From assembly GCA_001464195.1 (NCBI GenBank), contig LNEY01000023.1:1-64000 (forward strand): a stretch of 64,000 nt of DNA, in the 5' to 3' direction. Below the pieces are notes generated by a model. The model saw only the letters and a list, made by a program, of their open reading frames with translations, was not told the DNA's origin and did no database searches. Position numbers and translations under genes: made by a program. Shown in pieces: positions 34,123 through 43,027 of this stretch; within the stretch, counting starts at the first letter, position 1, and each line of letters opens with the position of its first letter. This DNA comes from Burkholderiales bacterium Ga0077547 (GTDB lineage: Bacteria > Pseudomonadota > Gammaproteobacteria > Burkholderiales > Burkholderiaceae_C).

Positions 34123-35013
34123 TCAACGGCCAAGATAGACCTCCACGACCTTCTCGTTGGCCTGCACCTCGCTCAGCAGCCCTTCAGCCAGCACGCTGCC
34201 CTCGTGCAACACGGTCACCTTTTTCCCGTTTTTGCCGTTTTGCGTCAGCTCGCCGATGAACTTCATGTCGTGCTCGACGACGACCAGAGAATGATTGCCT
34301 TCCAGTGACAGGAACAGCTCCGCCGTGCGCTCGGTCTCCTCGTCGGTCATGCCCGCGACGGGTTCGTCGAGCAGCAGCAGCTTCGGGTCCTGCATCAGCA
34401 GCATGCCGATCTCCAGCCACTGCTTCTGGCCGTGGCTCAGCAGTCCGGCGTTGCGCTGCGCACTGTCTTTCAAATGGATCAGCGTCAGCATCGCGCCGAT
34501 GCGGTCGAGCTGCTCGCCGCTGAGGCGGAAGAACATCGACGCGCGCACGCCACGGTCGGCGCGCAGCGCCAGCTCCAGGTTCTCGAACACGCTCAGCTGC
34601 TCGAACACGGTGGGCTTCTGGAACTTGCGGCCGATGCCGATCGACGCGATCTCGTTCTCGCGCAGGCGCAGCAGGTCGATCGTCGAGCCGAAGTAGGCGT
34701 GCCCCAGGTCGGGCCGCGTCTTGCCGGTGATCACGTCCATCATCGTGGTCTTGCCGGCGCCGTTCGGGCCGATGATGCAACGCAGCTCGCCAGCGCTGAT
34801 GCTCAAGGACAGCGCATTCAAGGCCTTGAATCCGTCGAAGCTGACGGTGATGTCATCGAGATACAGGATGGCGCCGTGTGACACATCGAGTGTGCCGGGC
34901 TCGTGCAAGCGGCCGTAGCTGGCCTGGCGACCCCCGGAGCCGTTTTCAACGAGTGACCTTTCGTCGCGGGCGCGGCGGATTTTGGCGCCGGCCTTCATCA
35001 GATCGGGGGTCAT
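34123..35013 (-). CDS. urtD: Urea ABC transporter ATP-binding subunit UrtD
   Basis: This 296-residue ATPase belongs to the LivG-like branch. Walker A reads CIIGPNGAGKTTMMDVITG, followed by the signature LLSHGQKQWLEIGMLLM, in which SHGQ takes the place of SGGQ as is usual for UrtD, and Walker B LLLLDEPVAGMTDEETERT. A 55-residue N-terminal extension rich in Arg precedes the core. The start at 35013 overlaps the urtC stop (ATGA), which fixes it despite an open frame further upstream. Confidence 0.95.
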   Translation of the reverse strand: MTPDLMKAGAKIRRARDERSLVENGSGGRQASYGRLHEPGTLDVSHGAILYLDDITVSFDGFKALNALSLSISAGELRCIIGPNGAGKTTMMDVITGKTRPDLGHAYFGSTIDLLRLRENEIASIGIGRKFQKPTVFEQLSVFENLELALRADRGVRASMFFRLSGEQLDRIGAMLTLIHLKDSAQRNAGLLSHGQKQWLEIGMLLMQDPKLLLLDEPVAGMTDEETERTAELFLSLEGNHSLVVVEHDMKFIGELTQNGKNGKKVTVLHEGSVLAEGLLSEVQANEKVVEVYLGR

Positions 35014-36131
35014 GAGGGATCGTCCTTCTTGCGACGCAGCAGGCCCACGATGCCGTTCGGCAGGAACAGCGTCACCGCGATGAACAAGGCCCCCAAAAAG
35101 TACAGCCAAAACTCCGGGAATACCTGTGTGAACCAGCTCTTGGCGCCATTGACGAAGAAGGCACCGATGATCGGCCCGATCAGGGTGCCGCGCCCGCCTA
35201 CTGCCGCCCAGATCGCGATCTCGATTCCGGCGGCAGGGGACATTTCACTCGGGTTGATGATGCCGACCTGCGGCACGTACAGCGCCCCGGCGATGCCGCA
35301 CATCACGGCCGAGATCACCCAGATCGACAGCTTGTATTTCAGCGGGTCGTAGCCGGTGAACATCACCCGCGTTTCGGCATCGCGGATGGCCTGCAGCACG
35401 CGGCCGAACTTGCTCGTGACGAGCCAGCGCGCAAACAGGAAGAAGCCGATCAGCGTGAGCCCGGTCAGCACGAACAGCGTCATGCGCATGCCCGGCGTGG
35501 CAATGGGCAGGCCCAGGATGCGCTTGAAGTCGGTGAAGCCGTTGTTGCCGCCGAAGCCGGTTTCATTGCGGAAGAACAGCAACATGGCGGCGAACGTGAC
35601 CGCCTGCGTGATGATCGAGAAGTACACGCCCTTGATGCGCGAGCGGAACGCGAAGAAGCCGAACACGAACGCGATCAGTCCCGGCACCGCGACCACGAGG
35701 ATCAGCGTGGCGATGAAGGAATCGCTGAGCGCCCAGTGCCACGGCAGCTCCTTCCAGTCGAGGAAGACCATGAAGTCCGGCAGGTCCGACTGGTAGTTGC
35801 CGTCGCGTCCGATCTGGCGCATCAGGTACATGCCCATCGCATAGCCACCGAGCGCGAAGAACATGCCGTGGCCCAGCGACAGGATGCCGGTGTAGCCCCA
35901 GATCAGGTCCATGGCCAGCGCGCAGATGGCGTAGCACATGATCTTGGCGATGAGAGACACCGCGTAGTCACTGAGATGGAACGGGCTGGTCTCCGGGATC
36001 AGCAGGTTCATCACCGGCACACCCACCGAGACGATCACGACAAAGGCGAGCAGCACGCTCCACATCTGGCCGGTGAGCAAGCCGCCACGCGGTGGGGCGA
36101 TCGATACGGAGGAGGGCATGACCGCGCTCAT
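35010..36131 (-). CDS. urtC: Urea ABC transporter permease UrtC
   Basis: This 373-residue permease belongs to the LivM-like family with about ten helices. Typical motifs are AMDLIWGYTGILSLGHGMFF, ALGGYAMGMYL, and GVYFSIITQAVTFAAMLLFF, followed by GGRGTLIGPIIGAFFVNGAK. The long loop (MRQIGRDGNYQSDLPDFMVF) is typical of UrtC. The start overlaps the urtB stop as ATGA, and the stop overlaps the urtD start, so the three genes are tightly coupled. Confidence 0.95.
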   Translation of the reverse strand: MSAVMPSSVSIAPPRGGLLTGQMWSVLLAFVVIVSVGVPVMNLLIPETSPFHLSDYAVSLIAKIMCYAICALAMDLIWGYTGILSLGHGMFFALGGYAMGMYLMRQIGRDGNYQSDLPDFMVFLDWKELPWHWALSDSFIATLILVVAVPGLIAFVFGFFAFRSRIKGVYFSIITQAVTFAAMLLFFRNETGFGGNNGFTDFKRILGLPIATPGMRMTLFVLTGLTLIGFFLFARWLVTSKFGRVLQAIRDAETRVMFTGYDPLKYKLSIWVISAVMCGIAGALYVPQVGIINPSEMSPAAGIEIAIWAAVGGRGTLIGPIIGAFFVNGAKSWFTQVFPEFWLYFLGALFIAVTLFLPNGIVGLLRRKKDDPS

Positions 36132-37714
36132 GCTTCTGCACTCCGACCCTTCATCGCGAAGATGCCCTGCGGCCGCTTCTGGATGAAGATGACGATGAAC
36201 ACCAGCACCATGATCTTGGCCAGCACCGCGCCCTGCCAGCCTTCGAGCAGCTTGTTCAGGATGCCCAGGCCCATCGCGGCGTAGACGGTGCCTGCCAGCT
36301 GGCCCACGCCGCCCAACACCACCACCATGAACGAATCGACGATGTAGCCCTGCCCAAGGTCGGGACCGACATTGCCGACCTGCGACAGCGCACAGCCAGC
36401 CAGCCCGGCAATGCCCGAGCCGAGCGCGAACGCGTAGGTGTCGACGCGCGCGGTGTTGACGCCGACGCAGGCGGCCATCTTGCGGTTCTGCGTCACGCCG
36501 CGCACGAACAGGCCGAGCCGTGTGCGAGCGATCAGCAAGGACACACCCACCAGCACCAGCACCGCAAAGGCGATGATGGCCAAGCGGTTGTAGGGCAAGG
36601 TCAGGTTGCTCAGCACATCGACGCCGCCCGACAGCCAGGCCGGGTTCTCCACCTGGACGTTCTGCGCGCCGAACAGGCTGCGCACCCCCTGCATGAGCAC
36701 CAAGCTGATGCCCCAGGTGGCCAGCAGTGTTTCGAGCGGCCGGCCATACAGCCAGCGGATCACGCTGCGCTCGAGCACCGCACCGACGAGGGCAGACACC
36801 ATGAACGCGGCAGGCACCGCAGCGAGCATGTACCAGCCGAAATACTCGGGCAGGTACGCCTTGAAGGCGTTCTGCACCAGGTAAGTGGCGTAGGCGCCGA
36901 TCATCATCAGCTCGCCGTGGGCCATGTTGATCACACCCATGAGGCCATAGGTGATCGCCAGGCCCAGCGCGACCAGCAGCAAGATCGACCCCAGGCTGAC
37001 GCCGGTGAAGATCACCCCCAGCCGCTCACCCCAGGCGAGCTGCGATTCGACCCCGGCCAGCGCTGCGGTCAACTGCGCACGCACCTCGGGCTCGGGCTCA
37101 ACCCCGGGTTGCAGGCGTTCGATCAACAGCGCCTTGGTGGCTGGGGTGCGGCTTTCGGCGAGCAGCTTCGCGGCCTCCAGGCGCCGAGCGGTGTCGCTCG
37201 AGGACACCAGTACCGCGGCGCGCAGCAGACCCAGGTCGGATTTCAGCGACGCATCGGTCTCGGTCAACAAGGCCTTCTCGATCAGCGGCAGCTTCGATTC
37301 GTCGGCGCCATCGCGCAGTTCGCGCACAGCCTGACGCCGCTCGACCGGATCGCTCGACAGCAACTTGAGCGAGGCCATCGCCGACTCCAGCTCACGACGC
37401 AGCCGATTGCTGTTGATCACGTCTTCGGCGTCTTCTGGCAGCGTGACTTCGGTGCCGGTGGCGGCGTCCCGCGCCTTGTCGTCGCGCACGATGAACACCT
37501 TGTCGCCCGACACCTTCACGGCGTCGTCCAGCAAGGCCTGGAAAAAGGGCTGCGCAGCGGGGTCGCCGCTGGCAGCCGTTTGCGCGATGGCTTGCGAGCG
37601 CGCGTCGTTGTCGCCGGCCGACATGGCCAGCGCCTGTTCAGGCGTCAGCGCATTCGCTGCCGACGCACCGAACAAGGCGGCCGACGCCACGATGAACACC
37701 ACTCGCTTCAACAT
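36128..37714 (-). CDS. urtB: Urea ABC transporter permease UrtB
   Basis: This protein has about 528 residues. It has an N-terminal signal (LKRVVFIVASAALFGASAANA), a long periplasmic helical region of about 190 residues (the UrtB-specific extension), and a LivH-like permease part with ALGLAITYGLMGVINMAHGE, GRPLETLLATWGISLVLMQG and VVVLGGVGQLAGTVYAAMGL. The start is not certain: ATG 37714 gives a good signal peptide, but GGGGAGG lies rather far upstream, and in-frame ATGs at 37747 and 37783 exist. It follows urtA after 65 nt. Confidence 0.93.
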   Translation of the reverse strand: MLKRVVFIVASAALFGASAANALTPEQALAMSAGDNDARSQAIAQTAASGDPAAQPFFQALLDDAVKVSGDKVFIVRDDKARDAATGTEVTLPEDAEDVINSNRLRRELESAMASLKLLSSDPVERRQAVRELRDGADESKLPLIEKALLTETDASLKSDLGLLRAAVLVSSSDTARRLEAAKLLAESRTPATKALLIERLQPGVEPEPEVRAQLTAALAGVESQLAWGERLGVIFTGVSLGSILLLVALGLAITYGLMGVINMAHGELMMIGAYATYLVQNAFKAYLPEYFGWYMLAAVPAAFMVSALVGAVLERSVIRWLYGRPLETLLATWGISLVLMQGVRSLFGAQNVQVENPAWLSGGVDVLSNLTLPYNRLAIIAFAVLVLVGVSLLIARTRLGLFVRGVTQNRKMAACVGVNTARVDTYAFALGSGIAGLAGCALSQVGNVGPDLGQGYIVDSFMVVVLGGVGQLAGTVYAAMGLGILNKLLEGWQGAVLAKIMVLVFIVIFIQKRPQGIFAMKGRSAEA

Positions 37715-37779
37715 CAGCAAAAGCGGCACCTCCCCAGGCAGATTCATCGCGCGTCGGCCCATCATTGCAATCACGTCGA

Positions 37780-39051
37780 TCACTTCTTCTCAGGCTCGTC
37801 CTTCTTCTTGTCGTTGCCTTCGATGAACGGACTCCATGGCTTGGCCTTGACCGGGCCTGGCGTCTTCCAAACCACGTTGAACTGGCCATCGGCCTTGATT
37901 TCGCCGATGAACACCGACTTGTGCAGGTGGTGGTTCTTCTCGTCCATCTTCGAGGTGATGCCGCTCGGTGCCTTGAAGGTCTGGCCGGCCATTGCGGCGA
38001 TCACCTTGTCCGTGTCGGTGCTCTTGGCCTTCTCGACTGCCTGTTTCCACATGTGGATGCCGATGTAGGTGGCTTCCATCGGATCGTTCGTCAGCGGCTT
38101 GTCGGCACCCGGGAGCTTCTTGGCCTTGGAGTAATCGGCCCACTGCTTCTTGAACGCATCGTTGGTCGGGTTCTTGATCGACATGAAATAGTTCCAGGCT
38201 GCCAGGTGGCCGACCAGTGGCTTGGTGTCGACGCCGCGCAGCTCTTCTTCACCCACCGAGAAGGCGACCACCGGCACGTCGGTGGCCTTCAGGCCCTGGT
38301 TGCCCAGTTCCTTGTAGAAAGGCACATTGGAGTCGCCGTTGATGGTGGAGATCACCGCCGTCTTGCCGCCGGCTGCGAACTTCTTGATGTCGGCCACGAT
38401 GGTCTGGTAGTCGCTGTGACCGAACGGGGTGTACTTCTCGTCGATGTCGCTGTCCTTCACGCCCTTGCTCTTCAGGAAGGCGCGCAGGATCTTGTTGGTG
38501 GTGCGCGGGTACACGTAGTCGGTGCCCAGCAACACGAAGCGCTTGGCCGAGCCGCCGTCCTTGCTCATCAGGTACTCGACGGCCGGAATGGCCTGCTGGT
38601 TCGGCGCAGCGCCGGTGTAGAACACGTTCTTGCTGAGCTCTTCACCCTCGTACTGCACCGGGTAGAACAGCAGGCTGTTGAGTTCCTCGAACACCGGCAG
38701 CACCGACTTGCGCGAGACGCTGGTCCAGCAGCCGAAGGTCACCACCACCTTGTCTTGGGTGATCAGCTGCTTGGCCTTCTCGGCGAACAGCGGCCAATTC
38801 GACGCTGGGTCGACCACCACCGCTTCGAGTTGCTTGCCCAGCACACCGCCCTTGGCGTTGATCTCGTCGATCGTCATCAGCACGGTGTCTTTCAGCACCG
38901 TCTCAGAGATCGCCATCGTGCCCGACAGCGAATGCAGCACACCGACCTTGATGGTGTCGGCGGCGCTGGCGAATGAGCTGAGGCCGAGGGCGGCCACGCC
39001 CATCGCTATGGCCGTGAGTGACTTGCCGATTTGGCGGCGGGATGTGTTCAT
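37780..39051 (-). CDS. urtA: Urea ABC transporter substrate-binding protein UrtA
   Basis: This 423-residue periplasmic protein has the signal MNTSRRQIGKSLTAIAMGVA (with an Arg pair) and the mature start ADTIKVGVLHSLSGTMAISE. The family motif NWPLFAEKAKQLITQDKVVV and the Trp/Tyr-rich pocket (FGCWTSVSRKSVLPVFEE) are diagnostic. It binds urea or short-chain amides for the UrtBC channel. A ribosome site AGGAGC stands 9 nt before ATG 39051. It is the first gene of the operon and diverges from dnaE2; the shared region (39052-39277) also carries a LexA box. Confidence 0.96.
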   Translation of the reverse strand: MNTSRRQIGKSLTAIAMGVAALGLSSFASAADTIKVGVLHSLSGTMAISETVLKDTVLMTIDEINAKGGVLGKQLEAVVVDPASNWPLFAEKAKQLITQDKVVVTFGCWTSVSRKSVLPVFEELNSLLFYPVQYEGEELSKNVFYTGAAPNQQAIPAVEYLMSKDGGSAKRFVLLGTDYVYPRTTNKILRAFLKSKGVKDSDIDEKYTPFGHSDYQTIVADIKKFAAGGKTAVISTINGDSNVPFYKELGNQGLKATDVPVVAFSVGEEELRGVDTKPLVGHLAAWNYFMSIKNPTNDAFKKQWADYSKAKKLPGADKPLTNDPMEATYIGIHMWKQAVEKAKSTDTDKVIAAMAGQTFKAPSGITSKMDEKNHHLHKSVFIGEIKADGQFNVVWKTPGPVKAKPWSPFIEGNDKKKDEPEKK

Positions 39052-39230
39052 GGGGGATGTGCTCCTGTGGGTTGTTCGGTCGTCCGGCCAACGGCAGCGG
39101 TGCCGCTTGACGTGCGTTGCAGGTTACGCAGGCGGACGAGTCAGCGGAATACGCCTGATGGCGTATGCGGAGAAAAGAGGGGCGAGGCCCGCTGCCGCTG
39201 GACATCGGATTCAGGGGGTTGAGGCCACAA

Positions 39231-39250
39231 TACTGTTTTAAAAGACAGTA
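39231..39250. promoter_or_regulatory. LexA (SOS) box upstream of dnaE2
   Basis: The sequence is TACTGT, eight bases (TTTAAAAG), then ACAGTA, which fits the proteobacterial LexA consensus CTGT-N8-ACAG with near-perfect dyad symmetry. It ends 27 bp before the dnaE2 start codon, so SOS induction of dnaE2 is predicted. It lies 180 bp from the urtA start codon, which is likely too far to control urtA. Confidence 0.88.
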
Positions 39251-39277
39251 TTTATCTGGCACACCCCTGGTCGCCAC

Positions 39278-42200
39278 GTGGTCGCCTACGCCGAACTCCA
39301 CTGCCGCAGCAATTTCAGTTTCCTGAGCGGGGCCTCGCACCCGCAGGAGCTGGTCGCACGCGCGGCGCAGCTGGGGTACCACGCGCTGGCGATCACCGAC
39401 GAATGCTCGTTGTCGGGTGTCGTGCATGCGCATGAGGCGGCTCAGCGCTGCGGGCTGCATCTGATCGTCGGGGCGCAGATGGGGGTGTCGTGGTCGAGCG
39501 ATGAAGCCGACGCCGATGCCGGTGCAGGCGCGCGCCCGATGCAGCCGATGCGTCTGGTACTGCTGGCGCAGACGCGGGCGGGCTATGGCCACCTGTCGCA
39601 ATGGATCACGATCGCACGGCAGCGTGCGGGCAAGGGCCGGTATCGGGCGTACCGATCTGACGTCGAGTCCGCGGCAGATCATCCGCACGGTGCGTTGCTG
39701 GCCGGTCTGCCCGGTTGCCTGGCGCTGCTGGCGCCTGATGTCACGCAGCCATTCGATCAGGTGCTGGCCCATGCGCAGTGGCTGAAGGCCGTGTTCGGTG
39801 ACCGTGCGGCGCTGTCGCTGTCGCTGCTGCTGCGTGCGCGCGACGATGAACTGATCGAGCGGGTGCGGCGGGTGTCCGACATCACCGGCCTGGCAGTGGC
39901 CGCTAGCGGTGATGTGCTGATGCATGTGCGCTCGCGCAAGCCGCTGCAGGACACGCTCATCGCCACACGGCTGGGTCTGCCGCTGGCGCAATGCGGCTGG
40001 CAGCTGGAGCCCAACGCCGAGCAGCATCTGCGGCCGATCGGCCGGCTGCAGGCGCTGTACGAGCCGGCGTGGCTGGCGCAGACGGTGGTGCTGGCCTCGC
40101 GTTGCACCTTCTCGCTGGCCGAATTGCGCTACGAGTATCCGGACGAGATCGTGCCGCCCGGCACCACGCCCACCGGCCACCTCCGTGCACTCACCGAAGC
40201 GGGCGCGCTGAAGCGTTACCCGCCCGACAAGTGTCCGCACGGCGTACCGCCGAAAGTGCGCGAGCAGATCGAACACGAACTGGCGCTGATTGCCAAGCTG
40301 GCGTACGAGCCGTATTTCCTGACGGTGGCCGACATCGTGGCCTGGGCGCGCTCGCAGAACATCCTGTGCCAGGGGCGCGGCAGCGCGGCCAACTCCACCG
40401 TCTGCTACTGCCTGCAGGTGACCGAGGTCGATCCGTCCCGCCAGCACACGCTGTTCGAGCGCTTCATCAGTGCCGAGCGCAACGAGCCGCCGGACATCGA
40501 CATCGACTTCGAGCACCAGCGCCGCGAAGAAGTCATCCAGTACATCTACCGGTACGGGCGAGACCGTGCAGCGCTGACGGCCGTGATCACCCGCTACCGC
40601 CCGCGCAGCGCCTTGCGCGACGTGGGCCGCGCGCTCGGCCTGGATGCGCAGCACATCGACCGGGTCGCGAAAAGTCAGCAGTGGTTCGATGGTCAGCACA
40701 TCGATGCCGAGCGCCTGCGCGAGCAGGGTTTCGACATCGCGGCGCCCACCACGCGCCTGTGGATCGAGTTGACCGAGCAACTGATCGGCTTCCCACGGCA
40801 TCTGAGCCAGCACCCAGGCGGCTTCGTGATCTCGCGCGGGCCGCTGGCGCAGCTGGTGCCGATCGAGAACGCGGCGATGGACGGTCGCAGCGTCATCCAA
40901 TGGGACAAGGACGACCTCGATGCGCTGGGTCTGCTGAAGGTCGACATCCTGGCGCTCGGCATGCTGACCGCGCTGCGCCGCGCGCTCGATGTGATCGGGC
41001 AAAAGCTCGGTCGCCCCTTCGGGATGCAGGACGTGCCTTCCGAAGACACCGCCACCTACGACATGATCTGCCAGGCCGACACCGTCGGCGTGTTCCAGAT
41101 CGAAAGCCGCGCGCAGATGAGCATGCTGCCGCGCCTGAAGCCACGCAAGTTCTACGACCTGGTGATCGAGGTGGCGATCGTGCGGCCCGGCCCGATCCAG
41201 GGCGGCATGGTGCACCCCTACCTGCGGCGGCGCGATGGGCTGGAGCCGGTCAGCTACCCAAAGCCGGAAATCGAAGTGGCGCTCTCACGCACGAAGGGCG
41301 TGCCGATCTTCCAGGAGCAGGTGATGCAGCTCGCGGTGCTGGCGGCCGACTTCACGCCCGGCGAGGCCGACAGCCTGCGCCGTGGCATGGCGGCCTGGAA
41401 GCGCAAGGGCGGGCTGGGGCCCTTCCACGAGCGCCTGGTGGGTCGCATGGTCGAGAAGGGGTACGAGCGTGACTTTGCCGAGAGCATCTTCAAGCAGATC
41501 CAGGGCTTCGGCGAATACGGATTTCCGGAAAGCCATGCCGCCAGTTTCGCGTTGCTGGTCTACACCAGCAGCTGGATCAAGCGCCATCACCCCGATGTGT
41601 TTTTGGCCGCGCTGCTGAACAGCCAGCCAATGGGGTTTTATGCGCCCGCGCAGCTGGTGCGGGATGCGCGTGCGCATGGCGTGGAAGTGCGTGCGGTCGA
41701 TGTGCGGTTCAGTTGGTGGGACAGCCACCTCGAAGGGCGGGGTGCGGGGGTTCGCCCGGTGCGCCTCGGGCTCAACCGCATCAGCGGTCTGTCGACCGAG
41801 GTGGCCGGTCGCATCGTGCAATCGCGCGAGCAGGGCGCATTCAGCAGTCTCGACGACTTGGCGCGCCGCGCCGCGCTGGGTGCGCACGAGCTGAATCTGC
41901 TGGCCGACGCCGACGCGCTGCGTGGGCTGCTGGTGGCGTCACAGATGCAAAGCGGTGCCGCTACGCCAGCGGGCCATCGACATCAGGTCGCCTGGGCGGT
42001 GGCTGCGATCGACGCGCAGCCAACCGTGCTGCTGCACGAGATGCGTTGCCGCGAACCCGCGCTCGAAGCGTTTCCGCCGGCGCTGGTCGCACCCACTGCG
42101 GCCGAGGACATGCGCGCCGATTACCGCAGCACGGGCCTGACACTGAAGCGTCACCCGCTCGCGCTGCTGCGCCCGCAGCTCGATGCGTTCAAGGTCCAGA

Positions 42201-42532
42201 CCGCTGCCGTGCTGCGCGGCTACCCGAGCGGACGCATCGCGCGCGCCAGTGGCCTGGTCACGCATCGCCAGCGGCCCGGCACCGCCAAGGGCACGGTCTT
42301 CGTCACGCTGGAAGACGACACCGGCAGCATCAACGTGATCGTCTGGCCGGCCGTGGCACAGGCCCAGCGCCAGCCGCTGCTGGCTGCGACGCTGCTGACG
42401 GTGTATGGCCAATGGCAGCGTCACAGCGACCGCGGCAGCGAGCATGCGGTGATGCACCTGCTGGCGACGAAGCTGATCGACCACACCGCCTTGCTCAATG
42501 GCCTCACAACCCGCAGCCGCGATTTCCGTTGA
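39278..42532 (+). CDS. dnaE2: Error-prone DNA polymerase DnaE2
   Basis: The 1084-residue polymerase performs translesion synthesis as part of the SOS mutasome with ImuA and ImuB. The N-terminal PHP domain is seen in YAELHCRSNFSFLSGASHPQ, the C-family catalytic core has the acidic triad D406, D408 and D410 in PPDIDIDFEHQRREE, and the C-terminal OB-fold contains TVFVTLEDDTGSINVIVWP. The length is near the usual 1050-1080. The start is GTG at 39278, just after the LexA box. Upstream is urtA and downstream a lipoprotein, so the usual neighbours imuA and imuB are not adjacent. Confidence 0.95.
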   Translation: MVAYAELHCRSNFSFLSGASHPQELVARAAQLGYHALAITDECSLSGVVHAHEAAQRCGLHLIVGAQMGVSWSSDEADADAGAGARPMQPMRLVLLAQTRAGYGHLSQWITIARQRAGKGRYRAYRSDVESAADHPHGALLAGLPGCLALLAPDVTQPFDQVLAHAQWLKAVFGDRAALSLSLLLRARDDELIERVRRVSDITGLAVAASGDVLMHVRSRKPLQDTLIATRLGLPLAQCGWQLEPNAEQHLRPIGRLQALYEPAWLAQTVVLASRCTFSLAELRYEYPDEIVPPGTTPTGHLRALTEAGALKRYPPDKCPHGVPPKVREQIEHELALIAKLAYEPYFLTVADIVAWARSQNILCQGRGSAANSTVCYCLQVTEVDPSRQHTLFERFISAERNEPPDIDIDFEHQRREEVIQYIYRYGRDRAALTAVITRYRPRSALRDVGRALGLDAQHIDRVAKSQQWFDGQHIDAERLREQGFDIAAPTTRLWIELTEQLIGFPRHLSQHPGGFVISRGPLAQLVPIENAAMDGRSVIQWDKDDLDALGLLKVDILALGMLTALRRALDVIGQKLGRPFGMQDVPSEDTATYDMICQADTVGVFQIESRAQMSMLPRLKPRKFYDLVIEVAIVRPGPIQGGMVHPYLRRRDGLEPVSYPKPEIEVALSRTKGVPIFQEQVMQLAVLAADFTPGEADSLRRGMAAWKRKGGLGPFHERLVGRMVEKGYERDFAESIFKQIQGFGEYGFPESHAASFALLVYTSSWIKRHHPDVFLAALLNSQPMGFYAPAQLVRDARAHGVEVRAVDVRFSWWDSHLEGRGAGVRPVRLGLNRISGLSTEVAGRIVQSREQGAFSSLDDLARRAALGAHELNLLADADALRGLLVASQMQSGAATPAGHRHQVAWAVAAIDAQPTVLLHEMRCREPALEAFPPALVAPTAAEDMRADYRSTGLTLKRHPLALLRPQLDAFKVQTAAVLRGYPSGRIARASGLVTHRQRPGTAKGTVFVTLEDDTGSINVIVWPAVAQAQRQPLLAATLLTVYGQWQRHSDRGSEHAVMHLLATKLIDHTALLNGLTTRSRDFR

Positions 42533-42733
42533 GTGGGTCCCGCCGTAACTCGGCACCCCGTCCGCTCATCGTGTGAGTAAATGTGTGCGCTGTAGGAGGA
42601 CGCGTACAACAAAGCGTCACAGCTTCCGAATGACAGCCTGCAGAAGCGACCCTAAAGTGCCAATCAGTTCGCACTATTGCGGTTTTCAGCCACCGGCCAA
42701 GCACCGGCGGCGCTCAACTCGGGAGGTTTCATC

Positions 42734-42925
42734 ATGCTCAACCCCAGAAATGGTTTGTATATCTTCATTGCCACGGTCGCCTTGGCCATCGTGGCCTGCC
42801 AGCCCAAGGAAGGTCCGCTAGAGAAAGCCGGCAAGGCCGTGGACAACGCTGCCGAAAACGCCGGTGACCAGATCGAGAAGGCTGGCGACAAGATCAAGGA
42901 CGCGGTCGACGACGCGAAGAAGTAA
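42734..42925 (+). CDS. Small lipoprotein
   Basis: This 63-residue protein has a lipoprotein signal with lipobox IVAC (Cys24), then a short charged alpha-helical tail (KEGPLEKAGKAVDNAAENAG) with repeats in Lys, Asp and Ala. A good ribosome site (GGGAGG) stands 7 nt upstream. Similar tiny lipoproteins are common in Burkholderiales, but the role is unknown. It is probably a single-gene unit ended by the hairpin at 42959-42979. Confidence 0.78.
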   Translation: MLNPRNGLYIFIATVALAIVACQPKEGPLEKAGKAVDNAAENAGDQIEKAGDKIKDAVDDAKK

Positions 42926-42958
42926 GCCGCTTCACCACGGCTTGGTTCCTCTGGTGAG

Positions 42959-42979
42959 TGCACCGCTGCAGGCGGTGCA
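42959..42979 (+). terminator. Possible hairpin terminator after the small lipoprotein
   Basis: The 8-bp stem TGCACCGC/GCGGTGCA with a 5-nt loop is followed by TCTTTC, a weak T-run. It lies 34 bp after the lipoprotein stop codon and 48 bp before the yaaA start. Confidence 0.4.
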
Positions 42980-43027
42980 TCTTTCGATAGAGTGCGGTGT
43001 GTTCCCCGCCTCTTTCGAATCAGAACC

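Noticed and set aside
38903..41215. A 770-codon open frame antisense to dnaE2 and urtA
   Set aside because: Repeated His/Arg/Gln composition and no domain; both overlapped genes are certain.
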